Source: Microbulbifer bruguierae (GTDB lineage Bacteria; Pseudomonadota; Gammaproteobacteria; Pseudomonadales; Cellvibrionaceae). From it: DNA of 64,000 bases. The notes under the pieces are model-generated. The model was not told the DNA's origin, did no database searches, and saw only the letters and a list, made by a program, of their open reading frames with translations. Both the position numbers and the translations under genes were made by a program. The stretch covers positions 806,001 through 870,000 of the forward strand of contig NZ_CP118605.1 in the NCBI RefSeq assembly GCF_029869925.1, in the 5' to 3' direction. Numbering within the stretch: position 1 is the stretch's first letter; every line of letters starts with the position of its first letter. Below, one piece after another: positions 29,585 to 37,824 of this stretch.

Positions 29585-31014
29585 ACTTTGTCTCCCAGCA
29601 ACAGGTTCAATAACGCATCGATACGAATATGGGGCATATAACCTTCCCGACCAATCCCCATGGGGGGGCGCAGCTGCGGTGGCAGCGCACCAGCGTAGTG
29701 TTGCCACTCTCTATCTTGCGGCAGGTGAGCCATTATCTCGGCATTTTCAAAACCCAGATAGCGGCCATCCATACCATGACCGACAAGCATTCGCCGGCCT
29801 TCGCGGACGCTTTCATTAGAACAGCGCACGGCAGCAATGGCCTCGCAATACAGCGGTAATCCTCGGTGCCTGGCACCGGAAAACACCTGCTGAAGCTGCT
29901 GGCCAAGCAATTGGCGCAGGGCATCGTGATCGGCTGCCAGTACCTGATCCACTTTGGTAGCGGCAAACAGCAGCCGATCGATCCTGGGACGCCAGAGTTT
30001 GCGCAGCAGGCCGTTACTGCCATAGCGGAACGTCTCGGCAATGTGACCGAATGCCCGCCGCATGTCGTCGAGAGCAGCTTCACCAGCGTATAGCGTGGTA
30101 ATCAGATCCACGAGCACCAGTTGACGGTCCAGATGGCGGAAATGGCTGTCTACAAAGGGCGCAACAAGTTCATCCACATAGGCCCGGTAACGACGCTCTA
30201 ACACTTTGTAATTACTGTTTTCGGGCAATCCATCCAGCACCTCCTGCGGTTGACGCCCCAGCGCAGGCAACGGGAAAAAGCCGTGCTCCGCGTCGTCCAG
30301 CAAGGCCCGCCCCGGTTGTAAGTAGCTGAGACTCCTGGCACTGCGACAGTCCCGCAAAAACTGCCGGTAGTCCTGCCACAGACTATCCAGCTCCTGCGGA
30401 GATGCAGTAGCCCCCGGCTGCAACCGGTCTAATCGAGCGAGGAGCGTCGGTGCCAACTCCGTACGAGGCGCAGTGGCCAGCAAGTCTCGCTGGTGGCGAC
30501 ACCAGGTGGAAAAATCCATACGCAACAACGGCAAATCCATCAGCCATTCGCCGGGGTAATCGCGGAACTCAAGCACCAACGTCTGTCGGTAATTTCGCCC
30601 CAGCCGGCGCCCCTGGAGATGCACATGCAACTCCAGCGCAGAAAGATCTCTGGTGGAATCCGGCCAGCGCGGCGGGTTGGCAGTAAGGGCGTCAAGACAC
30701 CGCTGATACTCAAATAGCGGCAGGCCGGTATCCAGTGCCGGTTTTAACTCGGCCCCCAACAGACGGCCATTGAGTGCCGGAGCAAATCCAGGCAACTGGG
30801 CCCGGTCCGGGTGACTCAATTGATAGATCAGGCTGGAAATCAGGGTGGATTTTCCCGCACCGCTAAGGCCGGTAATACCGATACAGACCCGCCTGTCCAA
30901 CAACCGCTCAGCGGCCCAATGGGACTTGTCGCGCGCCTCTTTACGCAGCTGCCGCCACTGCTGCTTGAGCGTCTGCAACTTGCTTTTCCCGCCACCAGTG
31001 TCATCTACACCCAT
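29581..31014 (-). CDS. ycjX: YcjX-family P-loop GTPase
   Basis: A 477-residue GTPase-like protein: Walker A GLSGAGKSTLISSL at about 50, a switch/Walker B segment VLEFRDYPGEWLMDL, and a base-specificity motif AATKVDQV. In E. coli ycjX belongs to the phage-shock (Psp) regulon and is followed by ycjF, as here by GTGA overlap. No pspA, pspB or pspC gene lies nearby, and I found no sigma54 -24/-12 site upstream, so its control here differs or lies farther away. Its biochemical role is not settled. Confidence 0.88.
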   Translation of the reverse strand: MGVDDTGGGKSKLQTLKQQWRQLRKEARDKSHWAAERLLDRRVCIGITGLSGAGKSTLISSLIYQLSHPDRAQLPGFAPALNGRLLGAELKPALDTGLPLFEYQRCLDALTANPPRWPDSTRDLSALELHVHLQGRRLGRNYRQTLVLEFRDYPGEWLMDLPLLRMDFSTWCRHQRDLLATAPRTELAPTLLARLDRLQPGATASPQELDSLWQDYRQFLRDCRSARSLSYLQPGRALLDDAEHGFFPLPALGRQPQEVLDGLPENSNYKVLERRYRAYVDELVAPFVDSHFRHLDRQLVLVDLITTLYAGEAALDDMRRAFGHIAETFRYGSNGLLRKLWRPRIDRLLFAATKVDQVLAADHDALRQLLGQQLQQVFSGARHRGLPLYCEAIAAVRCSNESVREGRRMLVGHGMDGRYLGFENAEIMAHLPQDREWQHYAGALPPQLRPPMGIGREGYMPHIRIDALLNLLLGDKV

Positions 31015-31345
31015 AACATTGCCTCAAGTGCTCCACGACATAGAGCCCTGCTCTGAAATCCGTTCGTCCTTTCGCCTTTTGAGCGCTCACGACACTTCTC
31101 CTTAGATAGCCCCAAACCCCACACGCCGAGGCTCACTTCACGGATGATCTTTAACCGGCGGACTAACTCCCCGCCCCCATAGGAGAATGGCGATTTCAGT
31201 GACGATTTCAATCCACAAATTCTACACCCGACAGCAAAAAGCGCGGCCCTGACGGAACCGCGCTTTTATGGAATGCCATATTCGTTCGCGCAATGAACGC
31301 GATGCTTGTGAGTTCAGATTGACGAACAGACTAGCACCACGTCAA
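31015..31345. other. ycjX upstream region
   Basis: About 330 bases between ycjX and the DUF2807 gene, both on the minus strand. Apart from the terminator at 31237-31267, nothing recognisable is present; no sigma54 site is seen. Confidence 0.4.
31237..31267 (-). terminator. Terminator of the DUF2807 gene
   Basis: The stem AAAAGCGCGG / CCGCGCTTTT with an 11-base loop is followed on the minus strand by TTTTTG. It lies about 80 bases past the stop. Confidence 0.8.
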
Positions 31346-32149
31346 TCAATCAATGATCGCCACATCACCAGAACCCATCACTGAAAAGGACTCACGCTGC
31401 GGACGCCTCAACACAATGTCACCGGACCCCATCACAGAACCTTTGGCATTGTCGACACTCAAATTTTTGCCCACAAAATCACCAGACCCCATAACATTTA
31501 CATTGAGGTTGGCAACCTTGCCACCGATCGCCATATCACCGGACCCCTTTATCTGTGCAGAAAAATCTTCACCGATAAAATTGTCCATCCGGATATCACC
31601 AGAACCCGTAATATTGGCAGCACCGCGCACCGCCAGTACCGTGGTCAATATCAGGTCCCCGGAACCGGTAACACCAGTGCTCAGGTTCTCCGCTGCCACT
31701 TTCTCTACCCGAATCAGGCCTGAGCCAGTAACACGCAAATCGAGCGCCTCACTCTCCAGTGTCTCAGCGGTAGCGTCGCCAGAGCCGGTTACGCGAATGG
31801 CGGAAATCCGCGGCAGAGTCACACTAAACTCTACATCCGGCTCATTGCTGATGGTGACCACCCCAAACAGGCTCTTGCGATTAGCCTCCACGGACAATTC
31901 CAGGGTATCGCCATCCAGCTCTGCCCGGGCGTGTACCAGATCCTTCTCCTCGCCACGAGCAGAGACCGAGAATTCAGGCCCCTGTACCACTCTCAGGTTC
32001 GACCCGCCCTTCACAGCGATAGCGGTGAAACCCGCTACATCAAAGCTTTTGCTGGACGGCTGGGCGACAACAACACCAGAACCCAGAACCAGAACAAATG
32101 CGACAAACAGGCCGCGCAGACCAGCACGGCAAAACAATCGGGAGAGCAT
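31346..32149 (-). CDS. Exported GSGD-repeat beta-helix protein (DUF2807, putative auto-adhesin)
   Basis: A 267-residue exported protein with a signal peptide (LFVAFVLVLGSGVVVAQ) and a single DUF2807 domain. The mature protein carries eight tandem repeats of about 18-20 residues, each centred on [VI][TKM]GSG(D), from about residue 125 to the end (VTGSGD, VTGSGL, VTGSGD, ITGSGD, IKGSGD, VMGSGD twice, VMGSGD). Such repeats build a right-handed beta-helix. The family is associated with surface adhesion or envelope stress, but the function is not proven. ATG 32149 follows a TTG 6 bases upstream. The repeats also create a long antisense frame, which is an artefact. Confidence 0.83.
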   Translation of the reverse strand: MLSRLFCRAGLRGLFVAFVLVLGSGVVVAQPSSKSFDVAGFTAIAVKGGSNLRVVQGPEFSVSARGEEKDLVHARAELDGDTLELSVEANRKSLFGVVTISNEPDVEFSVTLPRISAIRVTGSGDATAETLESEALDLRVTGSGLIRVEKVAAENLSTGVTGSGDLILTTVLAVRGAANITGSGDIRMDNFIGEDFSAQIKGSGDMAIGGKVANLNVNVMGSGDFVGKNLSVDNAKGSVMGSGDIVLRRPQRESFSVMGSGDVAIID

Positions 32150-32278
32150 GATCAAGATACCTGTTTATGATTGATTGCCAGTGGGACGCTTCCTGTGACC
32201 GGTTTGGATGCAGCCTGCCGGATACCGCCTGGAATCCACTTCGCAGACACCAATGATCCAGCTCCGCCCCGCACCCAT

Positions 32279-32695
32279 TCAAACGCCGCAATGAAACCCA
32301 AGCTCCGTGAGCGCTTCCCGAAGCCTGGCCGCTTCAGCCGCCAACACCTCAGGTTCCGTCTGCTGCTGTAGGGAAAAATCCAAATCGGCAATTTCATTGA
32401 TTGGAACCAGGTGATAGTGGGTGTGGGGAACCTCGATACCCGCCACCATGACCCCCACCCGCTTCGGCGAATAGACCTTCTTCTGCGCCTTGGCTACGTT
32501 GGCAGCAACCTCCATCAGATGTGCACTGAGGTCCGCAGGCACGTCGTCCCAGTGATCGATCTCCTCGACCGGAATCACCAGACAGTGGCCGGGTTTGACG
32601 GGCGCAATGGTCATAATTGCCACAGCGCGCTCATCGCGCCAGACAAAGTGACCTGGCAGGTCGCCATTGATGATTTGGGTAAAGATACTCGCCAT
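32279..32695 (-). CDS. HIT-family nucleotide hydrolase/transferase
   Basis: A 138-residue histidine-triad protein. The catalytic motif HTHYHLVPI matches HxHxHxx, and the N-terminus ASIFTQIINGDLPGHFVWRDE is the usual first strand-helix unit with PVKPGHCLVIPVEEIDHWDD. Members hydrolyse adenylated or nucleotidyl compounds; the substrate here is unknown. The ATG giving MASIFTQII has AGG six bases upstream; the open frame reaches back 32 codons without homology. It is on the minus strand, upstream of the DUF2807 gene with a 129-base gap, so probably separately transcribed. Confidence 0.9.
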   Translation of the reverse strand: MASIFTQIINGDLPGHFVWRDERAVAIMTIAPVKPGHCLVIPVEEIDHWDDVPADLSAHLMEVAANVAKAQKKVYSPKRVGVMVAGIEVPHTHYHLVPINEIADLDFSLQQQTEPEVLAAEAARLREALTELGFHCGV

Positions 32696-33200
32696 TGATT
32701 CCTCACATACCAGACGTCGCTCTAGAGGCCACGGATCGGCGCCCCCTACACACGCGTGACATTTACGCGCAACATTAATGATTCGAACCATTAAAGACTG
32801 ACAAGTCTATCAGTGCCAGCTAACAATCCGAAGTCGTATCGGACGCGGCTTGTACCCTGGCCAGCTGCGCCAACCACACCATTTACACGCCAACACACAG
32901 GATATCCACCGATAAAAAATTGTTTGAAAAACAGTAACTTGTAGCAAATTCCGCCGTCAGTTGCGTCAGATTAGCCCCAAAGGGCACAACCCGAGGAAGC
33001 GCGTGACAATTTCACCCTATCGCGTTGGCAGGGGTATATCCATCCCGTAATCTTGCCGCCCATATCGCGACAGACGATCCGACGGCCCCACGGGTTACAG
33101 GCAAAGCTTCCATTGCGGCGACCTGTGGACATTAACAAAACAGGCCAGGTCGGACGCCCGCCGCCAGTTCGAGTTTCGATCTCACAGGGGGAATCCACCA
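32696..33200. other. Intergenic region between the HIT gene and the globin-like gene
   Basis: About 500 bases between divergent genes. I see no tRNA, repeat or convincing promoter. The last part supplies the GGGGA ribosome-binding site of the globin-like gene. Confidence 0.4.
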
Positions 33201-33638
33201 ATGCCACGGACAGTGCCAACAACCGTACCTACGAGAGCGCCTGCAGGCGCCATATCCACAACATCAAATGACGTACACTCCGGCGCAGTACTGCAACTGC
33301 TGGGGGGGCGCCAGTTTGTCGACCACACCGTGGCTGAGTTCTACCAGGCTGTGGGCAAGTATCTGGCACCCGATGACATCAGTGAGCATGGCAAACAGCA
33401 AAGCCGACAGGCCCAGTTTCTGAGCCATGCCCTGTCCGAATTACCAGAGCCCACCCACACCGCGCGCGCCCGCTTCCTGGCCCGCGGCCTCAATCCACCA
33501 CTTTTTGAAGCGATGCTGGAGTTCCTGGACGGCCGCCTGCAAGAGCTGGGCTTCTCACCCCAGTTTCGCGCCCGACTGGTAGAGTCCACCAGTGCGCTTT
33601 ATGACCGTTGCGAAGAGCCACTGTCCATCGCCTGCTGA
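33201..33638 (+). CDS. Truncated-globin-like protein without the proximal histidine
   Basis: A 145-residue protein whose residues 34-135 align by eye with group I truncated hemoglobins: GGRQFVDHTVAEFYQAV (helices A/B with Tyr48 at B10), then RQAQFLSHALSE, PEPTHT, and RGLNPPLFEAMLEFLDGRL (F-G helices). In M. tuberculosis trHbN the heme-ligating F8 His lies in VHQGRGI; the equivalent here is FLARGL, so Phe92 replaces that His. It may not bind heme in the normal way, or may be a diverged sensor. The first ~25 residues are Thr/Pro-rich and probably disordered. GGGGA lies eight bases before the ATG. slyD follows after 240 bases. Confidence 0.68.
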   Translation: MPRTVPTTVPTRAPAGAISTTSNDVHSGAVLQLLGGRQFVDHTVAEFYQAVGKYLAPDDISEHGKQQSRQAQFLSHALSELPEPTHTARARFLARGLNPPLFEAMLEFLDGRLQELGFSPQFRARLVESTSALYDRCEEPLSIAC

Positions 33639-33880
33639 AACTCAAAGGTCACGTTCAACAGGGCGCCCGCTTAACCCGGAAGCCCTGTTCGCCCACAACC
33701 TGCTTCGCCCCGCCACTCTGCTCGCTGGAGCTGTACTCCCCGGGAACATCTTCCACCTCGGTTGCGACGGCCGTGGAGCGCCCATACAATGCGCACTCAA
33801 ACAGCCTTTATCCCCCGTTTGCTTTTCCTTCCGTAAGCGGTAAGCGCTACAACCCACTCTCAAGATACAAGAGACAGCCA

Positions 33881-34345
33881 ATGAAAATTGCTAACCACAA
33901 CGTGGTGGAGATCAACTACACCCTGAAAGACGCCGAAGGTACCGTGATCGACACCTCCGAAGGTGGACAGCCGCTCAAATACCTCCAAGGCGTGGGCAAC
34001 ATCATTCCTGGCCTGGAAAAGGAAATGCTGGATAAAAGTGCCGGCGACAAATTCAAAGTGGTCATCGCCCCGGAAGAAGGTTACGGCCCGCAAAATCCGG
34101 AGCTGATCCAAACCCTGCCGAAGGACGCTTTTGGCGGTGTTGAAGAACTGCAAGTAGGCATGGCATTCCGCGCACAGAGCACCGAAGGCCACCCAATCGA
34201 GGTGGAAATCATCGATATCGACGGCGACCAGGTCACCATCAATGGCAACCATCCGCTGGCAGGTGTCGAACTGCACTTCGACATCGAAGTGGTTTCCGTA
34301 CGCGAAGCAACGCCGGAAGAAATCGATCACGGTCACGTGCACTAA
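33881..34345 (+). CDS. slyD: SlyD-like FKBP-type peptidyl-prolyl isomerase
   Basis: A 154-residue FKBP with the SlyD insert-in-flap (IF) chaperone domain. The FKBP part begins VVEINYTLKDAEGTVIDTSE, with YLQGVGNIIPGLEKEML; the IF segment runs through PEEGYGPQNPELIQTLPKDAFG to HPLAGVELHFDIEVVSVREATPEE. The metal-binding tail is short (DHGHVH) compared with the long His-rich tail of E. coli SlyD, so nickel storage may be weaker. The ATG giving MKIANHNVVEIN is chosen; the frame is open 91 codons upstream but that part lacks homology. tcdA follows on the same strand. Confidence 0.9.
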   Translation: MKIANHNVVEINYTLKDAEGTVIDTSEGGQPLKYLQGVGNIIPGLEKEMLDKSAGDKFKVVIAPEEGYGPQNPELIQTLPKDAFGGVEELQVGMAFRAQSTEGHPIEVEIIDIDGDQVTINGNHPLAGVELHFDIEVVSVREATPEEIDHGHVH

Positions 34346-34365
34346 GCACGCGATACGTTGTATTT

Positions 34366-34389
34366 GCAGGGTGCCGTCAGGCACCCTGC
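34366..34389 (+). terminator. slyD downstream stem-loop
   Basis: The perfect 10-base arms GCAGGGTGCC / GGCACCCTGC with loop GTCA lie about 20 bases after slyD. There is no T run after it, so termination is uncertain. Confidence 0.5.
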
Positions 34390-34465
34390 CATCCCTCCAC
34401 CCCGTTCCGCACCAACCGATTCGAAAGCGATTCGAAAGCCCCGCGCGAAGTACCCGGATAACACC

Positions 34466-35272
34466 ATGCCTCTAAGCGACTCTTACCTGCAACGGTTTGG
34501 CGGTATTGCCAGACTCTACGGTGAATCCGCGCTGGAAGCCCTGCACCGCTCACATGTGGTCGTCATCGGCATCGGCGGTGTCGGCAGTTGGACTGCGGAA
34601 GCACTGGCACGCAGCGGCATCGGCAAAATCACCCTGATCGATCTGGACGATATCTGCATCACCAACACCAATCGTCAGATTCACGCGCTAGTGGACACAG
34701 TGGGCGACATCAAGGTGGAAGTGATGGCGCAACGGCTGCGAGAAATCAATCCGGAAATTGACGTCCACACCTGCGAAGACTTTATCGCCAGTGATAATTT
34801 TGCCGAACTGCTCGACCCGGAAAACATCGCGATTGATATTGTGGTGGACGCGTTTGACAACGCGCGAATCAAAGCCGCGCTAATAGCCTACTGCAAGGCG
34901 CGCAAGATAAGACTGATCACTGTGGGTTCCGCCGGAGGCAAGACCAACCCGACAGCCATCGACTGTACCGATCTCGGGCGCACCGTAAGCGATCCGATGC
35001 TGGCAAAAGTGCGCCAGCACCTATATCGATTCCACAATTTTCAGAAGTCCAGCAAGCGACAATTCGGAATCGACGCCATCTACTCCACCGAGCCCATGGT
35101 TTACCCGCAGCCAGACGGCCAGGTCTGCCAGCAGAAAAGTGGCATGCAGAACGGAGTAAAACTGGACTGTAGTGGCGGCTTCGGTGCCGCCACCATGGTG
35201 ACCGGCACGTTTGGTTTTGTGGCGGCAGGCAAAGCGATAGAGCGGATTCTGAAACAACACAAAAAAACATGA
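34466..35272 (+). CDS. tcdA: tRNA threonylcarbamoyladenosine dehydratase TcdA (CsdL)
   Basis: TcdA is an E1-like enzyme that uses ATP to dehydrate t6A37 of tRNA to the cyclic form ct6A. The 268-residue protein has the nucleotide motif VVVIGIGGVGSWTAEAL, the acidic strand LIDLDDICITNTNRQ, the Asp of VVDAFDN, and the C-terminal segment PMVYPQP...KLDCSGGFGAATMVTG. Length matches E. coli TcdA (268). In E. coli it forms a group with csdA and csdE, whose fused homologue lies less than 1 kb away, convergent. The start at MPLSDSYLQRFGGIARLYG is chosen by homology; the upstream open frame lacks it. Confidence 0.95.
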   Translation: MPLSDSYLQRFGGIARLYGESALEALHRSHVVVIGIGGVGSWTAEALARSGIGKITLIDLDDICITNTNRQIHALVDTVGDIKVEVMAQRLREINPEIDVHTCEDFIASDNFAELLDPENIAIDIVVDAFDNARIKAALIAYCKARKIRLITVGSAGGKTNPTAIDCTDLGRTVSDPMLAKVRQHLYRFHNFQKSSKRQFGIDAIYSTEPMVYPQPDGQVCQQKSGMQNGVKLDCSGGFGAATMVTGTFGFVAAGKAIERILKQHKKT

Positions 35273-35354
35273 TTGGCAATTCGGCTCATCAGGCACCTTC
35301 GGCTGCACACCCTCCCCAGGTATTCGAGCCTGAGTCCATCAAGTGGAGAACCAT

Positions 35355-36080
35355 GTGGACACCTCCTCATGCCCTGTCGTCCTGATTCCAGGCTTTATGC
35401 TGGACGAGTCACTCTGGGACGATTTCAGAAATCATCTTCCCGAAAACTGGGTGGTTGTTAACGCATCTCTGAGCGGTGGCCAAACAATATCTGAAATCGC
35501 CCGGCATATTGCCGAACACGCCCCCGAACGGTTCTTACTGATTGGATTTTCCCTGGGCGGTTACATCGCCAGGCAGTTGGCCGCAGACTACCCGGAAAGA
35601 GTGGGCGCACTGGTTATCGTCGCAAGCTCGCTGCGAGAAGATACGGAACAGCAAACCAAGCTGAAACAACAGGCAATAAACGCTCTGTCCGACGCCAGAT
35701 TCAAAGGACTGAGTAACAGCACGATCGCCAATTCACTACACCCCCATCGCGCCGCGGATACTGATCTCATTTCCCGCATTAAACAGATGGGGAACCGGCT
35801 GGGGTACAAAGCACTGGCCATTCAATCTGTGCTGGACAGGTCCGGCGTGCCGACAGAAACCATCGCCTGTCCGACGCTGGTGGTAGCAAGCACCAGCGAT
35901 GCCCTGCGCTCTCTGGATGAGGCGCAGGAACTGGTTAGAGCAATCCCCAATGCATCGCTGCAGATTATTGATGACGCCGGCCATATGATTCCCCTGGAGC
36001 GGCCCCGGGAACTCGCGGCGACGATAGTCCACTGGCTGGGCTCGCAGCGAATTCATCATGCAGATATCGAGTGCAAATAA
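35355..36080 (+). CDS. Alpha/beta hydrolase
   Basis: A 241-residue alpha/beta-hydrolase. The nucleophile elbow is GFSLGG (Ser about 66), the acid is probably Asp in VVASTSDALRS, and the His is in DDAGHMIPLERP. The oxyanion-hole region is PVVLIPGFMLDESLWD. It resembles small esterases/lipases of the BioH-like superfamily; the substrate is unknown. A GTG start at 35355 is chosen because GGAG lies six bases upstream; an in-frame GTG 12 bases earlier lacks one. It lies between tcdA and the convergent CsdA-CsdE gene, on tcdA's strand. Confidence 0.82.
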   Translation: MDTSSCPVVLIPGFMLDESLWDDFRNHLPENWVVVNASLSGGQTISEIARHIAEHAPERFLLIGFSLGGYIARQLAADYPERVGALVIVASSLREDTEQQTKLKQQAINALSDARFKGLSNSTIANSLHPHRAADTDLISRIKQMGNRLGYKALAIQSVLDRSGVPTETIACPTLVVASTSDALRSLDEAQELVRAIPNASLQIIDDAGHMIPLERPRELAATIVHWLGSQRIHHADIECK

Positions 36081-36133
36081 CACTGTTACGGATAAAAATT
36101 CGGCGGGCGCCAAATGTCGTTAATACGGTGTCG

Positions 36134-37801
36134 TCAACGGGGCGTCATCAGCAAATACGCGCGCTCTAACAGTGCGCGGAATCCATTGGTCCTGGACTCA
36201 CTCAGTTGATGCTCCAGCCCCAACTCTGCAAACAGCGATTCCAGATCCGCGCGCGTAACCGCACCGTCGCCTTGGTCATCCAACTGTGATAGCAGCAATG
36301 CCCCCAGTCCCCTGACGATACGGCTGTCGCTGTCGAGCGCAAAACGGTGCAGCCCGTTTTCACAACGGTGCACCAGCCAGGCACTGGACTCGCAACCGCG
36401 CACAAGATTTTCCTCGCTGCGAATTGTCTCCTTGCGGGAAATCACTTTTGCCCATCCCATCAGCGTGCGGTACCGGTCCTGCCAGTTACGCTGAGCCCTC
36501 AAAACTTCGATATCCACCGCCCCCAGGTCGTCCGCCTGCCAGTCCCGGGTGTCCGAATCGGCCGTCATGCCCCCCTGCACTAGGACCTCATCGCCCAGAT
36601 GCACAATAAACTCCGCTACCGCAGCGACAAACTTTTCCGCATCTGCACGAGTGTTGTAAGCGGCCAGGGACGCGCGCAGTGTGGCACTGTGGCCACTGGC
36701 TCGCACCAGCGGCTGGGCACAGTGATGGCCGACGCGCACGGCAATATCGCGCCCGTCCAGCCACTGCATCAGATCAATGGCGGCGCAGCGGGGGTGGGTG
36801 AAAGCAACAATGCCCAGGTTATTGTTCGCCGCGCTCAGCAGATCAATTTCCGGGATCTGACTCAGGCGATCATGCAAGAAGTGCAGCAACTGCTGCTCAT
36901 GCCGCGCCATGCCTCCTCGATCCTGCTGATCGAGAAATTGCAGACAGGCACCAAGTCCGGCGATGGCCGCGAGTGAAGAAGTTCCCGCTTCAAATTTATG
37001 CGGAAGTTCCGCGTAGTGGCAGGAATAGAGGTCGACATCTGAAATCATCTCACCACCACCCTGCCAGGGCGGAATTTCCCGCAACCGGGACTCACGCCCA
37101 TACAGCAATCCAACCCCAGTGGGGCCGTAAAACTTGTGCGCGGAACACACCAAAAAATCACAGCCGATGGACTGCACATCAATATGTTCGTGTGCTGCCA
37201 GTTGCGCGCCATCCACAATCCAGTGAATATTTTTTTCCGCAAGCGCCGCGCGCACAGCATGCAAGTCAGTGCGAAACCCGAGGGCGTTGGAGCCTGCGGT
37301 AAGCGATACAATTCTGGTGCGCGGCGTAAGTACTTCGTACAGGCGGTCAATTTGCGGCACTCCCCGCTCGTCAGGAACGTAGCAAAGCTGCAATTGATAA
37401 CGCTTCGCCATCATCTGCCAGGGTACCAGGTTGGCATGGTGCTCGGCGGTGGTCAAAAGTACCTGATCGCCGGGCTGCAATTGCGAACACAGACTATAGG
37501 CCAGCAGATTCAGGCCCTCTGTAGCTCCGCGGGTAAACACAACTTCTTTTGCGCAGGTCGCACCGAGGAACGCGGCGGCAAGTTCACGCACTTGCTCCAC
37601 CATATCTGTGGCGCGTCGGGCCAGGCGGTGGCTGGAGCGGTGGGTATTGGCATTACTGTGGCGATAGAAATCAGCGATGGCATCGATCACACAAGCAGGT
37701 TTCTGTGTGGTCGCGGCGTTATCCAGATATACCAGCTCCCTATTTTCAGACTGGGAAAACAGAGGGAACTGGCTTTTGAAGGACTCGACGGAAAAACTCA
37801 T
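36134..37801 (-). CDS. csdA: CsdA-CsdE fusion: cysteine desulfurase with C-terminal SufE-like domain
   Basis: A 555-residue two-domain protein. Residues ~1-400 are a group II cysteine desulfurase: the Lys223 Schiff base in CSAHKFYGPTGVGLLYG, D198/Q200 in VDGAQ, TAEHHANLVPW, and the persulfide Cys361 in RVGHHCAQPL. An acidic ~30-residue linker follows, then a SufE/CsdE domain at about 433-555 with the acceptor Cys470 in VRGCESSAWL. In E. coli these are separate CsdA and CsdE. The fusion would place donor and acceptor cysteines in one chain. It is close to tcdA, its known functional partner. An alternative ATG at 37825 overlaps the tatD stop; 37801 gives the usual N-terminus MSFSVESFKSQFP. It may be cotranscribed with tatD. 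Confidence 0.92.
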   Translation of the reverse strand: MSFSVESFKSQFPLFSQSENRELVYLDNAATTQKPACVIDAIADFYRHSNANTHRSSHRLARRATDMVEQVRELAAAFLGATCAKEVVFTRGATEGLNLLAYSLCSQLQPGDQVLLTTAEHHANLVPWQMMAKRYQLQLCYVPDERGVPQIDRLYEVLTPRTRIVSLTAGSNALGFRTDLHAVRAALAEKNIHWIVDGAQLAAHEHIDVQSIGCDFLVCSAHKFYGPTGVGLLYGRESRLREIPPWQGGGEMISDVDLYSCHYAELPHKFEAGTSSLAAIAGLGACLQFLDQQDRGGMARHEQQLLHFLHDRLSQIPEIDLLSAANNNLGIVAFTHPRCAAIDLMQWLDGRDIAVRVGHHCAQPLVRASGHSATLRASLAAYNTRADAEKFVAAVAEFIVHLGDEVLVQGGMTADSDTRDWQADDLGAVDIEVLRAQRNWQDRYRTLMGWAKVISRKETIRSEENLVRGCESSAWLVHRCENGLHRFALDSDSRIVRGLGALLLSQLDDQGDGAVTRADLESLFAELGLEHQLSESRTNGFRALLERAYLLMTPR

Positions 37802-37824
37802 AACTAGGTATTCACAACCGGGCA

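Noticed and set aside
31015..31236. Sigma54 promoter upstream of ycjX
   Set aside because: No TGGCAC-N5-TTGC-like sequence on the minus strand.
31353..32174. A ~270-codon open frame opposite the GSGD-repeat gene, with repeated SPEPIT-like motifs
   Set aside because: It is the antisense image of a highly repetitive gene; the repeats keep the reverse frame open. No ribosome-binding site or homology.
33608..33880. N-terminal extension of slyD
   Set aside because: Overlaps the globin-like gene end and lacks homology; the chain beginning MKIANHNVVEIN is complete.
37136..37807. A 223-codon open frame antisense to the CsdA-CsdE gene
   Set aside because: Shadow of a gene whose catalytic residues are all present.
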